Assembly (NCBI GenBank): GCA_937920105.1
Contig: CALETH010000082.1
Coordinates: 1 to 28,462, forward strand
Origin: an uncultured Bacteroidota bacterium
GTDB taxonomy: Bacteria; Bacteroidota; Ignavibacteria; UBA10030; UBA8401
Length of the DNA: 28,462 bases
Direction of reading: 5' to 3'
The notes beneath the pieces were generated by a model. That model ran no database searches and was not told the origin of the DNA. It saw only the letters and a program-made list of their open reading frames with translations. Shown here in pieces: positions 16,650-23,876 of this stretch; positions within the stretch are counted from its first letter, which is position 1; the number at the start of each line of letters is the position of its first letter. Made by a program: the position numbers and the translations under genes.

Positions 16650-16692
16650 AAAGCATTACAAAATATTGAATGTGATGGTGAATGTCAATACA

Positions 16693-16730
16693 ATTCGCTT
16701 TTGGCGAATCAGAAGTCAGAAATCAGTTAA
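16693..16730. repeat. Palindrome plus heptanucleotide array in the 16650-16911 gap
   Basis: The inverted arms ATTCGC (16693-16698) and GCGAAT (16704-16709) are followed at once by three 7-base units CAGAAGT, CAGAAAT, CAGTTAA (16710-16730). Otherwise the 262-base gap between the hydrolase and the secreted protein holds only AT-rich sequence in which I see no gene. Confidence 0.55.
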
Positions 16731-16911
16731 TAAAAATCGTCTCCTCTGTGTAAAGGATTGTGTGATGGAGAAAGGGGAATGAGGGATGTGTCTATTGGAT
16801 TTTATACTTTTTTTTTTACATTTTAACCAAGATATTTAAAGTAACACTTTACAAATTTCTTAATTCATAATCTTTGTTTTTTTATTCACTTAATTTTTAG
16901 GAGAAAATATC

Positions 16912-17970
16912 ATGAAAACCACAACACTCTTTTTGTTGCTCATAGCAACGTTTTGTATAAACAACATTACCCAAAGCCAAACACTTTTTTACGAAGATTT
17001 TAACTACACATTAGGAGATAGTTTAAATGGTAAAACTAATGGACAGGGTAGTGGGAATTGGGGAATTGCTTCTGATAATGGTACAACAATGTATATTAAT
17101 TCTTCTGGTTTAACTTTCCCCGGATATTCTAGTGTAGGAAAATCTGTTACAATTGTTGGTGGAACAGGTAAAGATGTTCTATATCATAAATTTGCTTCAC
17201 CACAAACAGAACCATTTTATTATTACTCTTTTTTGGTAAGTGTAAGTAATACTACTACTATTGGAGGTATATTTACAGGTTTAGCAAATACCACCGGTGG
17301 AAATCTTCTTTCACGAGTATATATTAGAGTTATTAATGGTGTGGTAAATTTTGGTTTACGTGGCGTTGGTGGTAATCCAGTAACCTATGGTTTAACATCA
17401 TTTCAACCTAATACAACATACCTTTGTGTCGTGAAATATACCAGAATAAGTGGTGTTAATAATGATAGTACGAGTTTATATGTTTTTAAAGATACAGATA
17501 GTTATTCTGTAGAACCAACAATTGCAGAAGTTCCTAATGTATATCTTGCGGAGGGTGCACTCTCTGTAGAAAGTGTTGTCTTAACTCCTGATGGAACTAC
17601 TTCTACTAATGCCTTGAATGGTGTAACCATTATAATGGATGGAATTCGTGTAGGCAATACTTGGATGAATGCACCTCTTCCAGTAAGAGAAAAAAATATT
17701 ACACCCATAAGTTATATATTAGAACAAAATTTTCCCAATCCATTTAACCCAACAACAACCATCAATTATCAAATACCTACAAAAGATTTTGTAACACTAA
17801 AAGTGTATAATCTTTTAGGAGAAGAAATATCAACATTGGTGAATGAAGAAAAAAGTGCAGGAGTATATCAAGCAAAATTTGATGGAAGCAACGTACCTAG
17901 CGGAATGTATTTCTATAAACTCACATCAGGAACATTTAGTGAAGTAAAACGCATGATGTTGGTGAAATAG
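16912..17970 (+). CDS. Secreted protein with lectin/LamG-like domain and T9SS-type sorting tail
   Basis: The 352 residues begin with a signal peptide (MKTTTLFLLLIATFCINNITQSQ). Residues 25-250 are beta-rich, with LFYEDFNYTLGDSLNGKTNGQGSGNWG, the opening usual for concanavalin-like/LamG jelly-roll proteins of this phylum. A later strand set includes TSLYVFKDTD and VTIIMDGIRVGNTW. The final 80 residues are the sorting domain: LEQNFPNPFNPTTTINYQIP, VYNLLGEEISTLVNEEKSAG, PSGMYFYKL and MMLVK. It probably reaches the cell surface by Sec then T9SS, where it may bind a polysaccharide. No catalytic residues are recognised. A GGAG ribosome-binding site precedes the ATG and a hairpin terminator follows. 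Confidence 0.85.
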   Translation: MKTTTLFLLLIATFCINNITQSQTLFYEDFNYTLGDSLNGKTNGQGSGNWGIASDNGTTMYINSSGLTFPGYSSVGKSVTIVGGTGKDVLYHKFASPQTEPFYYYSFLVSVSNTTTIGGIFTGLANTTGGNLLSRVYIRVINGVVNFGLRGVGGNPVTYGLTSFQPNTTYLCVVKYTRISGVNNDSTSLYVFKDTDSYSVEPTIAEVPNVYLAEGALSVESVVLTPDGTTSTNALNGVTIIMDGIRVGNTWMNAPLPVREKNITPISYILEQNFPNPFNPTTTINYQIPTKDFVTLKVYNLLGEEISTLVNEEKSAGVYQAKFDGSNVPSGMYFYKLTSGTFSEVKRMMLVK

Positions 17971-17983
17971 CACGTTTTTTGTG

Positions 17984-18006
17984 TTCCGCAATTTGTTGCG
18001 GAATTT
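17984..18006 (+). terminator. Hairpin terminator after the secreted lectin-like gene
   Basis: A perfect 8-bp stem TTCCGCAA / TTGCGGAA with a TTTG loop is followed by TTT only, so it is a short but well placed terminator. Confidence 0.65.
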
Positions 18007-18034
18007 CAGTTTTCAGTAATCAGTATTCAGTATA
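18007..18034. repeat. Heptanucleotide repeat array (CAGTAWT-type, four units)
   Basis: Four 7-base units, CAGTTTT, CAGTAAT, CAGTATT and CAGTATA, lie directly between the terminator and hairpin copy 3. This resembles the short tandem heptamers known from cyanobacterial and some FCB intergenic regions. Confidence 0.75.
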
Positions 18035-18035
18035 A

Positions 18036-18067
18036 TGTCATTCCCACATGTTGTTAGTGGGAATCCA
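18036..18067. repeat. REP-like hairpin repeat, copy 3, with compensated stem
   Basis: TGTCATTCCCAC ... GTGGGAATCCA has the same flanks as the copy at 4905 but a stem ATTCCCAC / GTGGGAAT. The G-to-A change in the left arm is matched by C-to-T in the right arm, so pairing is kept. Confidence 0.8.
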
Positions 18068-18081
18068 GAAAAAATAATTAG

Positions 18082-18115
18082 CCCTGCCAAAGTCTAAAAC
18101 TTGGTAGGGTTTTTT
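18082..18115 (+). terminator. Intrinsic terminator upstream of prs
   Basis: The stem CCCTGCCAA / TTGGTAGGG (one G-T pair) with a ten-base loop is followed by six T. It isolates prs from upstream transcription. Confidence 0.8.
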
Positions 18116-18132
18116 ATTTACAAAAAATCTCC

Positions 18133-18169
18133 AAAACTTGTTGACAAGTTTTCTCTTTTTTGCTATCTT
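18133..18169 (+). promoter_or_regulatory. Predicted prs promoter overlapped by AAAACTTG palindrome copy 2
   Basis: TTGACA (18141-18146) and TATCTT (18164-18169) are 17 bases apart, close to the sigma-70 consensus, and lie 39 bases before the prs ATG. The palindrome AAAACTTGT / ACAAGTTTT (18133-18152, centre TG) covers the -35 box, so a protein bound there could block or alter initiation. Confidence 0.6.
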
Positions 18170-18207
18170 AAAAGTCTATAAAAAGTTCCATCAAGAACAA
18201 AAACCAC

Positions 18208-19146
18208 ATGCCACAGTTACAAATATTTTCCGGCAGAGCCAATAGACCGTTGGCAGAAAAAATTTCCAAATATATTGGAAAAAATCTCGGTGGTTTAGAT
18301 ATAAAAAATTTTAGTGATGGTGAATTGTGGGTAAAGTTTATTGATAATGTTCGTGGAGACGATGTATTCATTATCCAATCAACACAAACACCCGCAGAAA
18401 ATTTGATGGAACTGCTTATTGCGATTGATGCTGCAAAACGTGCATCAGCAAGAAAAGTTACAGCAGTAATTCCATATTTCGGTTATGCTCGTCAAGATAG
18501 AAAAGACCAACCACGAGTTGCTATCACTGCAAAACTCGTTGCTGATTTAATTGTGGAAGCCGGTGCTGACCGCATCATTACCATGGATTTACATGCTCCA
18601 CAAATTCAAGGTTTTTTTAATGTTCCGGTAGACCATTTATATTCATCAGTTGTACTGGTTGAATATCTCCGCAATAAAGCAATAGAAAATCTTGCTGTTG
18701 TTTCTCCCGATGTTGGTGGAATAAAAATGGCGCGTGCGTATGCAAAACGTTTGAATGCTGATATTGTATTGATTGATAAAAGACGTCCTACACACAATGT
18801 AGTAGAAGTGATGAGTATTGTTGGAAATGTTGAAGGAAAAAATGTTCTCATTGTTGATGACTTAATTGATACTGGCGGGACATTTACGAATGCTGTTCAA
18901 GCATTAAAAGAAGCAGGAGCAAAAAAAGTGTACGGTGCATGTACGCATCCACTACTTTCTGGAAAAGCAATGGAAAAGATAAATGCTTCTGAAGTAGAAA
19001 AACTTTTTGTGTGTGATACGCTTCCATTAGTGCAGTCATCGCCAAAAATAGAAGTACTTTCTGTTGCCAATATTTTTGCCGAAGCAATTGTTAGAACATT
19101 TGAACACCGTTCCATTAGTTCGTTATTTGATGTAGATAAAGGATAG
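18208..19146 (+). CDS. prs: Ribose-phosphate pyrophosphokinase (PRPP synthase)
   Basis: The 312 residues are the usual bacterial Prs length. It has the opening QIFSGRANRPLAEKI, the ATP-binding FGYARQDRKDQPR, the divalent metal/ATP signature ITMDLHAPQIQGFFNVPVDHL and the PRPP-binding loop NVLIVDDLIDTGGTF (about 212-226). It transfers pyrophosphate from ATP to ribose 5-phosphate, feeding purine, pyrimidine, histidine, tryptophan and NAD synthesis. It starts the cluster with the bL25 gene 45 bases downstream. A promoter with a palindrome lies upstream. Confidence 0.97.
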   Translation: MPQLQIFSGRANRPLAEKISKYIGKNLGGLDIKNFSDGELWVKFIDNVRGDDVFIIQSTQTPAENLMELLIAIDAAKRASARKVTAVIPYFGYARQDRKDQPRVAITAKLVADLIVEAGADRIITMDLHAPQIQGFFNVPVDHLYSSVVLVEYLRNKAIENLAVVSPDVGGIKMARAYAKRLNADIVLIDKRRPTHNVVEVMSIVGNVEGKNVLIVDDLIDTGGTFTNAVQALKEAGAKKVYGACTHPLLSGKAMEKINASEVEKLFVCDTLPLVQSSPKIEVLSVANIFAEAIVRTFEHRSISSLFDVDKG

Positions 19147-19191
19147 AAATAAAATTCATTACGTATAATATATTTTTTAGAAAGAAACATT

Positions 19192-19863
19192 ATGTCAGAA
19201 ATAGTTCTTCAAGCAGAAGTAAGAAATCATGTTGGTAAGCGAGCAAAATCCGTTCGCTACGAAGGAAAAATTCCCGGTGTCTATTATGCACACGGAGAAA
19301 ATAATATTAATCTTTCCACAACATTTCCCGGATTAAAACCACTTATTTATACATCAGCAACACACATCATCAATCTTACACTGAATAATGGTGAAACAAA
19401 AAAATGTATTTTGCGTGATGTTCAATTTGATGCTGTTACCGATAAGCCAGTTCATTTTGACCTTCAAGGGATTAAAGAAAATGAAGTGTTAACAGTTGAT
19501 GTTCCAGTTATTCTTGTTGGAACTCCACAAGGTGTGAAAGATGGTGGAATGTTACAACACATCATGCACCGTGTAAAAGTAAGTTGTCTTCCAAAGCATA
19601 TTCCTGAACATATCGAAATTAATGTTGCGGAATTAAAAATTAATGATTCTGTTCACGTTAAAGATTTATCAATAGCCAATGTAAAATTTGTTGATAGTGA
19701 ATTTAAAACACTTGTTTCTGTTATACCTCCAGTAGTAGAAAAAGAAGAAACACCAGGTGAACAACCTACAACTGCTGAACCAGAAGTGATTTCCAAAGGT
19801 AAAAAACCTGCTGAAGGTGAAGAAGCAGCCACACCTGCAAAAGCAGCACCAGCAAAAAAATAA
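19192..19863 (+). CDS. rplY: Ribosomal protein bL25 / general stress protein Ctc
   Basis: The 223 residues have the two-domain Ctc/TL5 form. The N-terminal L25 domain (about 1-92, LQAEVRNHVGKRAKSVRYEGKIPGVYY, CILRDVQFDAVTDKPVHFD) binds 5S rRNA. The C-terminal beta domain (about 95-180) includes VDVPVILVGTPQGVKDGGMLQ and LPKHIPEHIEINVAELKINDSVHV. A tail from about 183 is rich in Glu, Pro, Ala and Lys and disordered. The prs-ctc order is common. The usual neighbour pth (peptidyl-tRNA hydrolase) is absent here. Confidence 0.95.
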   Translation: MSEIVLQAEVRNHVGKRAKSVRYEGKIPGVYYAHGENNINLSTTFPGLKPLIYTSATHIINLTLNNGETKKCILRDVQFDAVTDKPVHFDLQGIKENEVLTVDVPVILVGTPQGVKDGGMLQHIMHRVKVSCLPKHIPEHIEINVAELKINDSVHVKDLSIANVKFVDSEFKTLVSVIPPVVEKEETPGEQPTTAEPEVISKGKKPAEGEEAATPAKAAPAKK

Positions 19864-19891
19864 ACTCATTTATTTATTAATTAACATCCTG

Positions 19892-19912
19892 CTTCATACA
19901 AAAGTCATGAAG
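19892..19912 (+). promoter_or_regulatory. Hairpin in the rpsF leader
   Basis: A perfect 6-bp stem CTTCAT / ATGAAG with a nine-base loop lies 25 bases before the rpsF ATG, ahead of an AGGAG ribosome-binding site. Ribosomal operons starting with rpsF are often controlled by the S6:S18 complex binding a leader hairpin. I do not see the conserved CCG bulge, so the match is uncertain. Confidence 0.4.
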
Positions 19913-19937
19913 CCAAAAGTCCATAGGAGAAACATTT

Positions 19938-20327
19938 ATGCAAACCAAAAACATCTATGAAACGGTATTTATCATTAATGCATTGCTTGAAGATGCAGCG
20001 ATAGAATCGTTAATAGAAAAAACAAAAGAATTTATCACCGCAAATGAAGGTGGCATTCAAGCAGTGGAAAAGTGGGGAAGACGACGTCTTGCTTATCCAA
20101 TCAAAAAGAAACATAATGGTTTTTATGTTTTGATAGAGTTTCAATCTACAGGAAATCTTGTTGCAAAATTGGAACGATATTTTCAATTAGAAGCAGAAAT
20201 TATCAGAAGTCTTGTTATAAGATTAGATAAAAAAGCATTGAAGGCAAAAGAAGTGGGACAAAAATTATCAATAGAAGAACCCATAATTGCTGAACCTATT
20301 ACAAAATTGGAGAAAGAAAAACCATGA
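19938..20327 (+). CDS. rpsF: 30S ribosomal protein bS6
   Basis: The 129 residues include the ferredoxin-like bS6 fold of about 95 residues: YETVFIINALLEDAAIESLIEK at the start, VEKWGRRRLAYPIKKKHNGFYVLIEF and EAEIIRSLVIRLDKKAL. A C-terminal charged extension (from about 105) is not part of the core fold and is common in this phylum. It binds bS18 on the platform of the small subunit. The AGGAG ribosome-binding site is ten bases upstream. Its end overlaps the rpsR start by four bases. Confidence 0.96.
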   Translation: MQTKNIYETVFIINALLEDAAIESLIEKTKEFITANEGGIQAVEKWGRRRLAYPIKKKHNGFYVLIEFQSTGNLVAKLERYFQLEAEIIRSLVIRLDKKALKAKEVGQKLSIEEPIIAEPITKLEKEKP

Positions 20328-20593
20328 GACCACAATATCAACAAAAACCAGATATGAAAAAAGAAACGCAAGCAGTACGAAAAAAACGTACTTGCCGTTT
20401 CACCGCTGCAAAAACTATTTATATTGATTATAAAGATGAAAAATTATTAAGAAAATTTATTACTGAACAAGGAAAAATTATTCCAAAACGTATTACTGGA
20501 ACAAGTGCGAAATATCAACGTCAATTAGTAACAGCAATTAAACGAGCACGTCATCTTGCATTGATTCCTTTTGTTGGTGATGCTATTAAATAA
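20324..20593 (+). CDS. rpsR: 30S ribosomal protein bS18
   Basis: The 89-residue protein is basic. The bS18 core runs from KKRTCRFTAAKTIYIDYKDEKLLRKFI through GKIIPKRITGTSAKYQRQLVTAIKRARHLALIPFV. The start ATG lies in the last codons of rpsF (ATGA overlap), so translation is coupled. There is no ssb gene between rpsF and rpsR, as in most Bacteroidota but unlike Firmicutes and many Proteobacteria. Confidence 0.97.
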   Translation: MRPQYQQKPDMKKETQAVRKKRTCRFTAAKTIYIDYKDEKLLRKFITEQGKIIPKRITGTSAKYQRQLVTAIKRARHLALIPFVGDAIK

Positions 20594-20618
20594 TATTTAG
20601 AAACGGAGTTAAACATTT

Positions 20619-21062
20619 ATGAAAGTCATTTTACGTCAAAATTACGAAACATTAGGAAACATTGGTGATGTTGTGAATGTGAAAAATGGATATGCACGCA
20701 ATTATCTTTTTCCAAGAAAAATTGCTTATCCAGCAACAAAAGGAAATTTATTATCCTTAGAAGAAGAAAAAAAACAACAACAATTTCGTGAAGTAAAAGT
20801 CCAAAAAGAAATGGAAACATTAGCACAAGAACTTGCGAAAATATCTGTTTCTATCCCAATGAAAGTTGGTGAAGAAGATAAATTATTTGGTTCAGTAACT
20901 TCACAAATGATTGCTGATGCTTTAAAAGAGAAAAATTTTACTATCGATAAAAGAATTATTGAAATTGGTGACCAAATTAAATCTCTTGGTGTTTTTGATG
21001 TGCCAGTAAAATTGCACAGCAAAGTACAAGCAAAAGTAAAAGTTTGGGTTGTAAAAGAATAA
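20619..21062 (+). CDS. rplI: 50S ribosomal protein bL9
   Basis: The 147 residues are the normal two-domain length. The N-terminal domain (MKVILRQNYETLGNIGDVVNVKNGYARNYLFPRKIA) binds 23S rRNA, a long connecting helix (about 42-75) follows, and the C-terminal domain carries GEEDKLFGSVTSQMIADALKE, IDKRIIEIGDQIKSLGVFDVPVKLH. A GGAG ribosome-binding site precedes it. It ends the ribosomal transcript at the strong terminator 21088-21125. Confidence 0.97.
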   Translation: MKVILRQNYETLGNIGDVVNVKNGYARNYLFPRKIAYPATKGNLLSLEEEKKQQQFREVKVQKEMETLAQELAKISVSIPMKVGEEDKLFGSVTSQMIADALKEKNFTIDKRIIEIGDQIKSLGVFDVPVKLHSKVQAKVKVWVVKE

Positions 21063-21087
21063 CAAATATTCTATTTTGTTTGTGATG

Positions 21088-21125
21088 AATACCTGATTAT
21101 AGAAAAATAATCAGGTATTTTTTTT
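21088..21125 (+). terminator. Strong intrinsic terminator after rplI
   Basis: A perfect 13-bp stem AATACCTGATTAT / ATAATCAGGTATT with an AGAAAA loop runs into eight T. It ends the prs-to-rplI transcript 18 bases before the argH ATG. Confidence 0.92.
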
Positions 21126-21142
21126 CTTATGAAAGAACTATT

Positions 21143-22522
21143 ATGAAAAAACAATCTTCTAAAAAATCTCTTTGGGCAGGAAGATTTACAAAAGAGATTT
21201 CCGATTCTACCTTGCGGTTTTCTTCTTCTCTTGAAATAGATAAAAAACTTTTTCGTGAAGATATTGCGGGAAGTATTGCTCATGTGCAAATGCTTGCAAA
21301 ACAAAAAATTTTAACTGTGCAAGAAGTAAAAAAAATTGCCACAGCACTTCGTTCTATAGAAAAAGAAATTGAGAATGGTACTTTTAAACTTTCGTGGGAG
21401 CAAGAAGATATTCACATGGCGATTGAACAACGTCTCATAAAAAAAATTGGAACACTTGGTGGAAAGCTCCACACTGCACGAAGCCGTAATGACCAAGTTG
21501 CTTTAGATGAACGTTTATATTTACGAAAAGTTGTAAGAGTGTTGCAATCCGAAATTCGTCAATTACAAAAAATACTTGTTAAGAAATCTGAACATTATTT
21601 TGGAACATTGATGCCCGGATATACACATCTTCAACGTGCACAGCCAATGTATCTTTCACATCATTTGTTAGCGTATGTTTCAATGTTGCAAAGAGATTAT
21701 GAACGTTTTGATGATTGTTATAAAAGAATAAATTTTTCTCCTTTAGGTGCAGCAGCATTGGCAGGAACATCTTTTTCTATTGATAGAAATTTTGTAGCAC
21801 AACAATTGCAGTTTTCCGGAATTATAGAAAATAGTATTGATGCTGTGAGTGATAGAGATGTGCTTTTGGAAGTTATTTCTCATTGTAGTATTACCATGAT
21901 GCATTTAAGTAGATTTGCTGAAGAAATGGTATTGTGGAGTTCGCAAGAATTTTCTTTTGCAAAAATTGATGATGCCTATACTACGGGGAGCAGTATTATG
22001 CCGCAGAAAAAAAATCCTGATATTGCAGAATTAGTGCGAGGAAAAACCGGAAGAGTGTACGGAGATTTAATGAATGTATTAACGCTGATGAAGGGATTAC
22101 CTTTAGCGTACAATCGTGATATGCAAGAAGATAAAGTACCGCTTTTTGATGCAGTAGAAACAACACAACAATGTCTTTCTATTTTTGCTCAAATGATTGA
22201 CCATACGGAATTTAATAGAGAACGTTTTGAAGAAGAGTTGAAAAAAGATTTTCTTACAGCAACAGAAATTGCAGATTATTTAGTGCAAAATGGAATTCCC
22301 TTTCGCGAAGCACATTCTATTACTGGAAAAATAGTCAGTTATTGTACTGAAAAGAAAAAATCTTTTTCTGAATTAACGATTGATGAATTAAAGAAATTTT
22401 CTTTTACAATTAACAAAGATATTTATAAATTATTTTTACCACATCAAAGTATTGAGCATAAAAAATCTGCAGGAAGTACTGCACCAAGTGAAGTGAAAAA
22501 GCAAATAATGAAATGGAAGTAA
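21143..22522 (+). CDS. argH: Argininosuccinate lyase
   Basis: The 459 residues match ArgH (about 457-460). Conserved blocks of the fumarase superfamily are SLWAGRF at the start, HTARSRNDQVALDERLYLR, GYTHLQRAQPMYLSHHLLAY (His162, general acid side) and the signature TGSSIMPQKKNPDIAELVRG (about 281-300, with the catalytic serine loop). It cuts argininosuccinate into arginine and fumarate in the cytoplasm, the last step of arginine synthesis. It stands alone here: argG and the other arg genes are not next to it. It starts closely behind the rplI terminator, so it depends on its own promoter or read-through. Confidence 0.97.
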   Translation: MKKQSSKKSLWAGRFTKEISDSTLRFSSSLEIDKKLFREDIAGSIAHVQMLAKQKILTVQEVKKIATALRSIEKEIENGTFKLSWEQEDIHMAIEQRLIKKIGTLGGKLHTARSRNDQVALDERLYLRKVVRVLQSEIRQLQKILVKKSEHYFGTLMPGYTHLQRAQPMYLSHHLLAYVSMLQRDYERFDDCYKRINFSPLGAAALAGTSFSIDRNFVAQQLQFSGIIENSIDAVSDRDVLLEVISHCSITMMHLSRFAEEMVLWSSQEFSFAKIDDAYTTGSSIMPQKKNPDIAELVRGKTGRVYGDLMNVLTLMKGLPLAYNRDMQEDKVPLFDAVETTQQCLSIFAQMIDHTEFNRERFEEELKKDFLTATEIADYLVQNGIPFREAHSITGKIVSYCTEKKKSFSELTIDELKKFSFTINKDIYKLFLPHQSIEHKKSAGSTAPSEVKKQIMKWK

Positions 22523-22546
22523 TTTTTAATTACAAAATAAAAAACA

Positions 22547-23698
22547 ATGAGAAATATTAAACTTACTCAGTTATTTAAAGAATTTTTCGAAAGTGAAAAA
22601 TCTGGTGGATTAGTATTGCTTGTGTGTACAATTCTCTCGTTACTGATTGCCAATTCAGCGTTTGGAGAAATGTATAGAAATTTTTGGCATACAAAATTTC
22701 TTTGTCTTAGCATTGAACTTTGGATTAATGACGGCTTGATGGCAATTTTTTTCTTACTGATTGGTTTGGAGTTGGAAAGAGAAATTTATCACGGAGAATT
22801 ATCCCAAATTAAAAATGCAATGCTACCATTATTTGGTGCTATTGGCGGAATGGTTGTTCCCGCGGGAATATATTTTTTATTGAATAGTTCTTCTTCAACG
22901 CAGCATGGTATTGGAATTCCGATGGCAACAGATATTGCTTTTGCTTTGGGAATATTATCTTTGTTGGGCAAAAGAGTTCCGGCTTCATTAAAAATATTTT
23001 TAACGGCGTTGGCGGTGATTGATGATTTGGGTGCAATTATTATTATTGCTGTGTTTTATACAAAAACTTTAGCATTGAATTATCTCTTTTTTGCGTTGGG
23101 AATTTTTTCTGTGTTATTAATTCTTAATAAATTGAAAGTGTATGCTGTTCTTCCGTATCTCATTGGAGGAATTGTGATGTGGTTTTGTATGCTTCATTCC
23201 GGTGTGCATGCAACAATTACTGGTGTGTTGTTGGCATTTGCTCTTCCTTTTGGTAAGGGGGATGAACATTCACCTTCGTATAAAGTTCAGCATTTTTTAC
23301 ATAAGCCGGTTGCATTTGGCATTCTCCCGATTTTTGCTTTAGCGAATACTGCAATTATCTTTAGTGGTTCAATTTTCACATTATTGACAGAACATTATAG
23401 TTTAGGAATTGCTTTGGGACTTATTGTTGGAAAACCTGTTGGCATTTTTTTATTGGTGTTGATTGCTGTTTCATTAAAATTGTGTACATTGCCCGAAAAT
23501 TTATCGTGGAAAAATATTTTTGGTGTGGGATGTTTAGGTGGTATTGGTTTTACAATGTCCATTTTTATTACATTGTTGGCTTTTGATGATGAAATGATTA
23601 TTAATAATGCAAAACTTGTTATACTTCTTTCTTCATTAGTTTCTGGTGTGTTAGGTTTTTTGATGTTGAAGATGACGTTGAAAACAAAAGTGGCGTGA
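22547..23698 (+). CDS. nhaA: NhaA-type sodium/proton antiporter
   Basis: The 383 residues are close to E. coli NhaA (388). The key residues are kept: Asp129 in ATDIAFALG (Asp133 in E. coli) and the ion-binding pair Asp159-Asp160 in LTALAVIDDLGAIIIIAVFY (Asp163-Asp164). Other features are IELWINDGLMAIFFLLIGLELERE and GVGCLGGIGFTMSIFI. It expels Na+ against H+ at the inner membrane and helps control pH and salt. It lies 24 bases after argH, so may be on the same transcript, and is followed by a strong terminator. Confidence 0.97.
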   Translation: MRNIKLTQLFKEFFESEKSGGLVLLVCTILSLLIANSAFGEMYRNFWHTKFLCLSIELWINDGLMAIFFLLIGLELEREIYHGELSQIKNAMLPLFGAIGGMVVPAGIYFLLNSSSSTQHGIGIPMATDIAFALGILSLLGKRVPASLKIFLTALAVIDDLGAIIIIAVFYTKTLALNYLFFALGIFSVLLILNKLKVYAVLPYLIGGIVMWFCMLHSGVHATITGVLLAFALPFGKGDEHSPSYKVQHFLHKPVAFGILPIFALANTAIIFSGSIFTLLTEHYSLGIALGLIVGKPVGIFLLVLIAVSLKLCTLPENLSWKNIFGVGCLGGIGFTMSIFITLLAFDDEMIINNAKLVILLSSLVSGVLGFLMLKMTLKTKVA

Positions 23699-23731
23699 TA
23701 GGTATAAAAAACCGATTTCATTTTTGCTTTT

Positions 23732-23759
23732 AAAAGTGGCTAATATTAGCCACTTTTTT
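23732..23759 (+). terminator. Intrinsic terminator after nhaA
   Basis: A perfect 12-bp stem AAAAGTGGCTAA / TTAGCCACTTTT with a two-base centre is followed by further T. It is a strong terminator. Confidence 0.9.
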
Positions 23760-23803
23760 ATTTTGATAATACAATTTTTTTTCGAAAAAACACCACTTTT
23801 TTT

Positions 23804-23831
23804 TTGACTTTCAAAAGTAAATTACTATAAT
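23804..23831 (+). promoter_or_regulatory. Predicted sigma-70-like promoter of the protease operon
   Basis: TTGACT (23804-23809) and a perfect TATAAT (23826-23831) are 16 bases apart, giving a leader of about 40 bases before ATG 23877. It is the best -10 match that I see in the window. Confidence 0.65.
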
Positions 23832-23876
23832 AAATACAATTATTAAATTTAATTATATTTACTTTTACGAGTTATT

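Noticed and set aside
16650..16911. A hidden small gene or RNA in the gap before the lectin-like gene
   Set aside because: I found only a palindrome, a heptamer array and AT-rich DNA; no frame with a ribosome-binding site and no tRNA-like fold.
18007..18034. Heptamer array as a CRISPR or origin iteron
   Set aside because: Units are only 7 bases with no spacers, no cas or replication-initiator gene is near, and the array is in a normal intergenic gap.
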